A stretch of 64,000 bases of DNA from Rutpela maculata (taxonomy: Eukaryota; Arthropoda; Insecta; Coleoptera; Cerambycidae). This document shows, in pieces, positions 56,200 to 64,000 of the stretch (positions within the stretch are counted from its first letter, which is position 1; each line of letters opens with the position of its first letter). The stretch covers positions 174,387,984 to 174,451,983 of the forward strand of contig OW386285.2 in NCBI GenBank assembly GCA_936432065.2, read 5' to 3'. The notes beneath the pieces were generated by a model. That model was not told the DNA's origin. It was given only the letters and a program-made list of their open reading frames with translations, and searched no databases. Both the position numbers and the translations under genes were made by a program.

Positions 56200-57210
56200 T
56201 ATTGTCACCCATTGCTTGTATCATGTTGTAATTTTATTGTACGTTTAATAGATGTTTTAGTTTGTTGGTTTAGTTAATAAAGTTTCATAAATAGGTAAAG
56301 TTCAGTTAGTGTGTTTTTCAGTATTAATATTATAGTGAATAGTTTACTTGAAGATTATATACAATAACTTGGACATCATGTAAACGAAGTAAAATTGTGA
56401 CGTCAGTTTAAGAGTGACGTGCACCGCTTGATATATTGGAAAAACTTTACCGATATGTACAGAATTTTCTTCAAATCGAAATTATGTGATGCACAACAAA
56501 CATTTTTACCTTACTAAATATTTAAGAATTTTGGATGGTACTGATAATAACGATATACTTAGGTCTATAATAGTTATCCACATTACCCCCTTTTTGGAAC
56601 AACTTTCGCTTTTTTAAAGAGATAAATCAAATTTACACAGTACTCTGAGATGTTCTAAAATATTAGCACTAATACCATTCACACCTACAGAATTAGTTTT
56701 TAAACTTTATATTTAAAATTACACTAACCATAACAAACATGTATTTGGAAGACATGCATAATTAAATATGATAAATTCAATATTATTTGGAATTTTATCA
56801 AGAACTTTTTTTGGCATCTCGGTAAAAAATAAGTTATAAGTGAAAGGCAATTTCTTTTTTAAGATTGTTTTACTTTTTTTAATACTTGTATAATTTTTTG
56901 TTTTTAATTTCAAATGTGTTATTGTCTTCCATGTTGCTTACAATTTATTCTCTGTTCCCAAATAAAAAATATCATTATATAGTTTTTTTTAACCTTAGTT
57001 ACGATCATACTTTTTATGAAACTATATATGTATATCATTATAATGTGTTGAGAAAATAAATGGATATGTACTCAAATATCTTAAAAAAGAAGAATAATGT
57101 CCGATTTGTTTTTTGTTCAGTTTTTAATATTATTGCTATATACCGGGTGTCCCAGAATCACGTTAGCAGGCGATATCTCTGTAATTTGAAAAAATAAAAA
57201 TATGAATTAA
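56200..57210. other. No supported gene
   Basis: The minus-strand frame at 56,719-56,913 is Lys-rich with no motif. A 'CCGGGTGTCCCAGAATCACG' phrase at 57,143 looks like the tip of a small repeat. Confidence 0.35.
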
Positions 57211-57229
57211 AAAAAAACTACAAAAGGCA

Positions 57230-57540
57230 TAAAAGCCCCCATCTTATAGCTCCCCTGGAAATGTAACCTTGATGGTCGTACCCCGTATAACTAGAGTCTG
57301 AAATCGCATCCCCACATAATTCTGGGCATAGTGATATATCATATACCATAAACCAACCAACCAAAAAAAAAAAAAAGAACATGCATACATATAATATATA
57401 AAACGTGTATAACAAACTGACAAACAAACAAATGCACAAACAATCGCTACAAAATTTATATGATCACCGTGCTAGGAATTCCATGAAAGGGTAAAACACT
57501 TTGGTCGTCAATAACTGTTTTACCCAATTAGAGAATGTAT
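57230..57540 (-). pseudogene. Extreme 3' end of a LINE ORF2
   Basis: On the minus strand NWVKQLLTTKVFYPFMEFLA (57,540-57,465) matches the last residues of LINE ORF2s (lysine-rich helix, then FY-x-x-x-EF). Non-coding DNA follows to about 57,230, including the GTACGACCATCAAGGTTACA phrase that recurs at 58,578. Confidence 0.5.
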
Positions 57541-57544
57541 TAGA

Positions 57545-58900
57545 ATAGAACAGAATAGAACACTTTATTTGTCTTATGGCTACAATATTTTTAGATAAGA
57601 TATAACGTAAAAAAATAGAAATATAGTAAAATACAAAAGTCAAAATTACATACATACAGATTAAAACGTACACTAATAACATACACTAATAACATACATA
57701 TAAAACATTGAAATTATGCTAAATCAACTCCCCCCCAATGGTGTAGAATGGTAATTACTTCCATATCCAGTGGAAGTATAGTAACGACAAAAAATTTTTT
57801 TAAAATTTTTATTGTTCAAATAGGCTTAGAATGTCATGAAACGTCGAGATTTTAAGTTTGCGCAAAAACAATGTCTGTCTGTCGGTCTGTAACGTTTTTT
57901 TTTGTGCGCACGTTTACTCTGGAAAGGGTTGGGGGGTAAACTGGGGTAAATTTGGGGTAAATAGCTAAATCACGCAGGTAAGAGTCCAGAAAATTGGTAT
58001 TTAGTATATACCAGAGAAGCTAAGATCTCAAAAAAATTTTTGGAATTAGCCACCCCCATTACTACCCCCACCCCATTATTAAAGGGGATGAAAAAAAATT
58101 ATGATTTAGTGTGTGTACAAGAACCAGAAACCTCAAAATATTTTTTTCTCCACCCCCACTACCACCCCCTTATCACCACCTCCACCCTTCTACCGATGTG
58201 GGGTATCGTTTTATAGGTTTTTGGGGTAGAGGATTTCAAATATTATATTATTAAAGTTCCATAAGCAATTATTTCCACATACAAAATTTTTTCGTTGTGA
58301 CTTGGATCGAAAATCTGGATGTGAAGTAGTGATTCCTTGGGCAGCAGTTTTTTTAAACTTTTTCTTAAAGACTTGAGCAGGCAAGTCTCTGAAGTTTACG
58401 GGAAGCATAAAAGAGTGATCTTTGTAAAAAGCCTTGTCTTGTATTATGGGTGTAAATGTCAGCATATGATGGGAATTTATTTTCGTTTTCATAACTGCAT
58501 ATTAAAATATTTTTAATAGATAGGTACATGCTATTGTTAATATTTTTTTCTTTTTAAAAATCTCTCTACAAGAGGTACGACCATCAAGGTTACATATTAG
58601 TCTAATAACTCGTTTTTGTAAAATGAACACTCTTTTTACATGGGCGGATCGATTATAACTAATAGCTGAGTAAAACAGGCAATAGAGAATCTGGATTAAG
58701 TTTATATTTTAATTGTTTAATTGCAAAGTAGGCCTTATTCAATTTTTTTGAGAGAAATGTAAATTACATTCTTGCCATGTTAGCTGGTTGTCAACGATGG
58801 TTTCAAGAAATTTTGAATATGGTTCAAGTTTAATAGGTTTATTGCCGAAGGGAAGTTAAAATTGTAGGCTTTTTAAAATTTGTTATGAAATTGAATCATG
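57545..58900 (-). pseudogene. LINE ORF2 C-terminus and 3' UTR, split by repeat A
   Basis: From 58,880 the minus strand reads thumb and tail pieces: FLETIVDNQLTWQE, LFYSAISYNRSAHVKRVFIL, QKRVIRLICNLDGRTSCREI, FYKDHSFMLPVNFRDLPAQV and FKKKFK, then repeat A (58,347-57,756), then directly K-LPFYTIGGELI and stop. Its 3' UTR ends with AATAAAG and a (GTTCTATTCT)n tail at 57,545-57,562. 5'-truncated; frameshifts occur near 58,560. Confidence 0.65.
57756..58347 (+). repeat. Repeat A, copy 8
   Basis: 592 bp; the TTTGAGATATTGACTTG block in the middle is deleted (GGAAAGGGTTGGGG junction at 57,921). Start TACTTCCATATCCAGTGG, end GGGCAGCAG plus T-run. It interrupts a LINE ORF2 tail. Confidence 0.83.
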
Positions 58901-59095
58901 ACTGTTTTTTCACTATTTGTTATCAATATTTTTTTTTTAGTAATTTAATTTAGTAAATTGTTTTTTATAATTCTGAGATGCACCTTCAGTGCCTATACTG
59001 TGTCATATCCTATAACTTAAGTATAGGTATATATAGTATATAAGTTCCTTGGAAAAATAAATTATTCTTATTAATTATTATTATTATTATTATCA

Positions 59096-59395
59096 TTATC
59101 GATTTTTGTGACACCAATCATGGAACTGAGATAAAGTAGTTCTAGTATTGCTCTCTACTTCTTTTGGATCATGATGTGAGATAAGAACTGATGTATCATC
59201 AGTGTATAAAAATAGTTTACCATCTCTTAGGTGGTCGGGAAGGTCGTGAACATACAGTAAGAAGATTAATGGTCCAAGAACGCTCCCTTGCTGGATACCA
59301 GGGTTCATATTAATGTGTTTTGATTTTGCATCATGTTTGACATAAAATTTTCTGTTAGATGAGTATGACGAAAGTATGAAAGTTGTTATTTTTAA
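59096..59395 (-). pseudogene. LINE RT palm fragment
   Basis: On the minus strand: LKITTFILSSYSSNRKFYVK, NPGIQQGSVLGPLIFLLYVH and LFLYTDDTSVLI, ending LSQFHDWCHKNR. Palm motifs in order, with YTDD for YADD and no thumb. It ends at a (TAAT)n-like run (59,070-59,095). Confidence 0.7.
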
Positions 59396-59745
59396 TTTCG
59401 AGTCATAGGATCTTATTGTACAATTTTGAGCCCCAGCGATCCACTCCCTGGGATTGTGTTATATACAGTTGGTGAATTGGAATTTGAAGTTGTTCCCTAT
59501 TTCTTGTATTGCAGTTACAATTTTCGAAATTATGTGCATATTTGTTTCTTTGTGCATGCACATATTTAAGACAACTGAATATGTACAGTACCAGCATCGT
59601 AAGTATGCCATGTTCTTTGAAAGCATCTCAGCAACTCTCTCTGTATATCATACCACATGCTTTAATTGCCTTCTTTTGTATGACGAAAATTTTTCGAGTG
59701 TCAGGTGCTGTATATACACATTTTATTTTAAACCAGTCCTAGGTC
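59396..59745 (-). pseudogene. LINE ORF2 C-terminal fragment, in wrong order relative to its neighbour
   Basis: Minus strand: RKIFVIQKKAIKACGMIY, then after a shift HGILTMLVLYIFSCLKYVHA, NCNCNTRNREQLQIP and VDRWGSKLYN. This is the ORF2 end, yet on the minus strand it lies upstream of the palm fragment at 59,096-59,395, so the two are separate insertions or a rearranged copy. Confidence 0.65.
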
Positions 59746-59759
59746 GAGCAATCATGAAA

Positions 59760-60010
59760 CATGTTATTTACAAAATTGCTAAATATAAATTTATTTTCCC
59801 TCTTTACATTAATAGTATATTACGTAATGAGAATTGTAAGAAGCATATTACGCACGAATGGAAAAGTTACGCACGATGCCGCGTAGCGGCGAGTGCGTAT
59901 TTCCATGAGTGCGTAATTGCTTTACAACTCGAATTATGTACTATACTTTACCTACGATCATATTTATTTATTTATATAGTAAAATCTGGATTTAGTTTAC
60001 TAGTCAACAA
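59760..60010. repeat. Hairpin-rich element
   Basis: ATTACGCACGAATGGAAAAG pairs with TTTCCATGAGTGCGTAAT around CGATGCCGCGTAGCGGCGAG. Outer pairing is weaker. Non-coding. Confidence 0.45.
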
Positions 60011-60449
60011 TGTCATTCAACAAATATTATGTCAGTTTTGACAGCGTTTGAAAATTACGTAGGCGCATTTGTTTTTTTAAACCCCGCATCAGCGATATAA
60101 GCCACCTATAATTGTGTGTCCCGTGCGTTTTGTTTACCGTACGATTTGTTTACAGTGCGTTTTGTTTACAATGCGTAAAATTCAACTTACATGGATGGCA
60201 GGTAGTACGCTTTTTACTATTTATAGTAGTGATCGTAGGTAAACATTTTAAACATATACTGGCCCACCTCCTGTCCATCACTATTTATGTCAGAGTCACT
60301 ATTAGCTTCAGTTTCCTTTGTTTGATTTTCGCATGTGTTATCATTGGCTTCACATATGTACATTTCAGTGCATTTTAAATTATTGGCTATGCATTTGCGT
60401 CACCTTGTGCTGTATTTATTTTTCTTCCCTCTTCTTCCTTTTGCACTGT
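60011..60449. other. No supported gene
   Basis: A (GTGCGTTTTGTTTACA)-type short tandem repeat at 60,120-60,180 (three to four units). The overlapping hydrophobic frame is a by-product. Confidence 0.35.
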
Positions 60450-62883
60450 AATCCAAGACCTGACGTAAGTTCTGCGGGAAAATTCGAGTAGGGAGAATTT
60501 TCTTTCAGGAATTCTTAGTAGGCGACTTAGTAAATATTTTTTACCTGGATGGACATTAGCCACCTGGTACGTTCTCCCCCTATGACGTCATCAAATATGG
60601 CGGACGCTCGATCACAAAACTGCTTATATCTCTGTTAATATTTGACCGATTTTCATTAAACTTGCACTGTTTTATAATAGCTTTTACTGTTCTTACAGTA
60701 TTTAATATTCTTCGTTTTAAGATAAATTACAGGGTCTTCTCAGATGTGGTTACCTGTACCACAAATGAACCTAACTGTTATTTTTTTGATAAAAAGTCAC
60801 TTTTTATAAAAAAAATTAGCTTGTTAAAAAAATACGATTTGGGTTAAGAAAAATTATTTTTTTCATACAGGGTGCCTAAAAATTCAAAAATATGAATTTT
60901 ACCTAAGAGTAATCTACCTTTATTTTTCATTTTTAATGAAAATTCCATTTAAAAAAGTTGTTTATAATTACTTTCTTAGTCAATATCTAAAATTTTAGGA
61001 AAATACTTTTATTTTTTTAAAACAAGAAATTCTAAATGTTTAAATAAAAAATATTTTAATTAACAACTAAACGTTTCAATTAACTAAGTTTTTATTCGAT
61101 AGGAAAACCACCAATTTCCCGCACTTTTGTAATCATCTTTTAAATTTATCATAAACAGATCGAATCATCTTTTGATCTACTTCTGCGATAGTTTAAATTA
61201 TTACTCCTTCTTTTAAATCCCAATATCATGGGCTAAATAATCTTTAAAAACTTTTCCTTTAAAAATTCTAAAGAAAGTGATTGCATGCTGTTAGATCAGG
61301 GGTCCAAGCCGGCCGATGAATGGGGCCCAATCATCTATCCATTTTGAGGAAAATGTCTATGAATCTGGCTCTAGTTCTTGTAGGAAATGTTGAGTAGGGA
61401 GATTTTGTTTTCAGGAATACTTAGTAGATGTCTTAGCAAGTATTTTTGACTTGGGTGGACAATCACCACCTGGTACATTTTCCCGCTATGACGTCATTAA
61501 CCCTTTTAGGACTAATGTCATATATACGCGACGAACCTCATTTTGTTTAATCGGCCTAATGTCGCGTATATACATCACTGGTTATCTGTAACTGGCAGCC
61601 AAGTGTCGTTCATTGGCGATATGAAATTATTTCATCATTCTCTGAGGGCCTACTGTCGCAACAGTCTGACGCATGATGATTTTATGCGCATGCTCTACTT
61701 CGGTTATCTATTAGTTTGATCGGCCATATTTTTCACGTGTATGAATTATTTTTATTGCCTAGTCAATGTTCATCTTTTTTTATGTCTTTAATTGAATAAA
61801 AACTTCATTTGTATTATTTTGAATTAAAAATTCATTTATTAATTACAGTCGCATATATGAGATACAAGGCCCACAAAAGCGCTGACGGGTTGAAAAATAA
61901 GTCAGGCCACACAGACCTGTTGTGCAAAAAAAAAAGTCAGCCCAGAAAGGGTTATAGATGGCGACCGCTCGATCACAAGATTGCCTATATCTCTGTTAGT
62001 ATTTGGCCGATTTGCATGGAAATTGAGTTAATATGTTGTAATCACTATTTATAAGGAGAATAGTAATCCTTTATTAACTATTTTTTGTTTTATTGTTATT
62101 ATTTTTTTTATTAATACAAAAAGATTTCTCGATATTTTGACTGAATAGGTTATATACTGCAACAAATTCAATACTACTGTTGGAAAATAAGGTAATAATG
62201 ATAATACCATGAAATCATGAATAAAGTGTTATTATGTTATCATAAAAATCAATATCAGATTTTATTATTCCTTACATATAGGAAGATAAAGAAATTGAGG
62301 CATTAAAAAAAAACTCGATTTAAACAAGGATTAACTCAAATTTCGGATTATGACTAAGAAATTAATTATAAACAACTTTTTCAAATGGAATTTTCATTAA
62401 AAATGAAAAATAAAGGTAGTTCACTCTTAGGTAAAATTCATATTTTTGAAATTTTTGGGCGCCCTGTATAAAAAAATGAATATACTTAGCACAAATCGTA
62501 TTTTTTTAAAAAGCCAAATTTTTTAAGAGTGACTTTTTGCCAAAGAATTAACAGTTAGGTCTATTTGTGGCACAGGTAACCGCATCCGGGGACACCCTGT
62601 AATTTATCTTAAACCGAAAAATATTAAAAACTAAGAGGACAACAAAAGTTAATATGGAACAAAGTGCCAGTTTAATGAATATCGGTCCAGTATTAACAGA
62701 GATATAAGCAGTTTTGTGATCGAGCGGCCGCCATCTTTGATGGCGTCACAGCGGGAAAACGTACCAGGTGGAGAATGTCCACCCAAGTGAAAAATACTTA
62801 CTAAGACACCTACTAAGTATTTCTGAAAAAAAATTCTCCCTACACGAATTTTCCCACAGAACCAAGTACAGGTCCTGGATTAC
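60450..62883. repeat. Inverted-repeat element with internal duplication
   Basis: The arms 60,450-60,985 and 62,335-62,883 are complementary, for example CTCGATCACAAAACTGCTTAT / ATAAGCAGTTTTGTGATCGAG and the AGGGTGCCTAAAAATT / TTTTTGGGCGCCCTGT blocks. The loop carries a direct second copy of part of the left arm (61,390-61,500 and 61,952-62,045), itself split by a piggyBac-like MITE. No transposase. Confidence 0.65.
61501..61951. mobile_element. piggyBac-type MITE
   Basis: 451 bp inserted at TTAA (61,497-61,500; the right duplicate reads TTAT at 61,952). Tips CCCTTTTAGGACTAATG and the reverse of CCCTTTCTGGGCTGAC. The uninterrupted arm at 60,589-60,615 shows the empty site. TTAA plus CCCTTT tips are typical of piggyBac. 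Confidence 0.7.
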
Positions 62884-62924
62884 TAGCCCAGTCGATGAAG
62901 GTATTTACCCACAAAAAGTTTCAA

Positions 62925-63105
62925 ACTGTGTAAACTTTTTTTTAATGAGTTCGTGAAAGTGTGTAGAATAATATACTGAAAAGTTTACATTTCGCTCGGA
63001 TGCAGAACATAAAAGAAAAAGTGAAAAAAAAATTTTTTTCATCCATTTTTTCAAAATTAAGTCAAGTTAGGAAAAAACAAAAAATACAGATGGATAGATC
63101 ACGTA
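62925..63105. repeat. Right arm of the widely spaced inverted repeat
   Basis: Complement of 55,115-55,400 (for example GAGTTCGTGAAAGTGTGTAG, TTTACATTTCGCTCGGATGC, TTTTTTCAAAATTAAGTCAA). It lies directly outside the 60.4-62.9 kb element. Confidence 0.6.
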
Positions 63106-63140
63106 TTTATGAACAAAAAACGTGCTAACAGAATTTATCA

Positions 63141-63180
63141 CAATGCATCCGTGTCACATGACTGTGACACGGATGCATTG
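63141..63180. repeat. Perfect 18-bp stem hairpin
   Basis: CAATGCATCCGTGTCACA, loop TGAC, then TGTGACACGGATGCATTG. An exact inverted repeat in AT-rich DNA. Function unknown. Confidence 0.8.
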
Positions 63181-63219
63181 AATTTGTCACTGAATCAAAA
63201 TTTGTTCAATCTGTATGAG

Positions 63220-63358
63220 TAGCTGTTTTCTTTCGTACTGAAGTAACTGACTGCAATCACTAAACAGCCAATCAAATCGAGATATTTTTGAAATCCTTAA
63301 TCTCTATTGGTTACTTACTGATTGTATTCACTTTGTTCAGCACGAAAGAAAACAGCTA
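63220..63358. mobile_element. Short MITE with TA ends
   Basis: 139 bp. Left tip TAGCTGTTTTCTTTCGTACT, right tip the reverse of TAGCTGTTTTCTTTCGTGCT. TA at both ends suggests a mariner-like class. Non-coding. Confidence 0.7.
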
Positions 63359-63674
63359 GTGTTGGTTCATTTAAAAGATGGAAATTGTAGCTTTCTGATG
63401 CCTTTTTGTTTTAAACAAAACAAGCAAAGGATGGATGGGAAAAATAAGTATATTATCATGCCCGAACTCAATCTTCGCAATAAAAAATATAGAAAAAAAT
63501 AAAAGCCCTTCAAAAAATTCAAAAAAACGCTTTCTTCGTTGAGAACTGTTAAAAAATATGTACACTTCATGATTATTATGGTTTATTAAGTTGTAGTAAC
63601 GTGGATTCAAAAAAAAGTACATCTCAAATCATTTTAATTTAATTGCTTGTGGATTTTCTTGATAAATATATAAA

Positions 63675-64000
63675 CCGCTGCCCAAGGAATCACTACTTCC
63701 ACATCCAGATTCTCTATCCAAGTCACTCACAACGAAAAAACTTTGTATGTGGAAATAATTGTTTATGGAACTTTAATAATATAATATTTGAAATCCTCTA
63801 CCCCAAAAACCCATAAAACGATACCCCACATCGGTAGTGGGGTGGGGGTGATAGTGGGAGTGGATGAAGTAAAAAAATATTTTGAGGTTTCTGGTTCTTG
63901 TACATACACTAAATCACAATTTTTTTCATCCCCTTTAATAATGGTGGGGGTGGTAATGGGAGTGGCAATGGGGGTGGCTAATGCCAAAAATTTTTTTGAG
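63675..64000 (-). repeat. Repeat A, copy 9 (cut by the window end)
   Basis: Reverse copy beginning CCGCTGCCCAAGGAATCACT, good match to copies 1-3 and 7, and continuing beyond base 64,000. Confidence 0.85.

Noticed and set aside
56719..56913. Lys-rich minus-strand ORF considered as an upstream kinase exon
   Set aside because: No membrane segment, no fitting splice donor in phase 0, and no similarity to the family.
57218..57439. Hydrophobic minus-strand ORF considered as the missing membrane anchor of the kinase
   Set aside because: The hydrophobic run derives from a T-rich stretch of a LINE 3' UTR, and the following part (YTGYDHQGYISRG) overlaps a phrase repeated at 58,578.
59454..60041. 195-codon plus-strand ORF
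   Set aside because: It is antisense to a LINE C-terminus for its first half and runs into a hairpin element for the rest. The composition is that of random AT-rich sequence.

Overview
The window is AT-rich animal nuclear DNA, almost certainly from an insect or another arthropod. The reasons are GT-AG introns, many degraded LINE retrotransposons with microsatellite tails, dense small inverted-repeat transposons, and one recognisable host gene. No bacterial or organellar features were seen, and the species cannot be named from this sequence.

The host gene is on the minus strand. Eight exons between 54,802 and 13,409 join in phase into 1,203 codons of a lemur tyrosine kinase family protein (LMTK/AATK type): a juxtamembrane stretch (54.7 kb), a linker (40.4 kb), the glycine loop (40.3 kb), the rest of the N-lobe (37.1 kb), the catalytic loop and C-lobe (16.8-16.1 kb), and a very long acidic, Ser/Asn-rich tail (16.1-13.4 kb). 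The kinase domain is cut by an intron of about 20 kb. The 5' exons (signal peptide and membrane segment) and the last 3' exon(s) were not found. The usual beta-3 lysine reads as arginine.

Almost everything else is mobile DNA, mostly sitting in the introns. 1-6.4 kb: long inverted-repeat arms around two LINE fragments and a tyrosine-recombinase fragment. 7-9.1 kb: three small elements. 9.4-13.4 kb: a decayed two-ORF LINE directly downstream of the kinase exons. 18-36.5 kb (the big intron): several LINE fragments, a DUF4780-type ORF1, an LTR, pieces of an uncharacterised arthropod repeat protein, a THAP-like relic, a 30-bp minisatellite and five copies of one 0.7-kb repeat ('repeat A'). 37-40 kb: mariner-like and other inverted-repeat elements, including one with the start of a transposon ORF. 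41.4-47.3 kb: a 6-kb nested foldback. 48-52.8 kb: a nearly complete LINE (ORF1 with zinc finger and RRM-like fold, ORF2 with endonuclease and RT) that carries a hAT-type MITE with an 8-bp target duplication. 52.8-64 kb: more RT fragments, several TA- or TTAA-flanked MITEs and further inverted repeats.

Nothing here looks like a gene cluster working together. The main points of interest are the divergent kinase catalytic residues, the nested palindromes, and repeat A: nine copies, hairpin termini, T-rich targets, and two copies placed at the equivalent codon of two different LINE ORFs.
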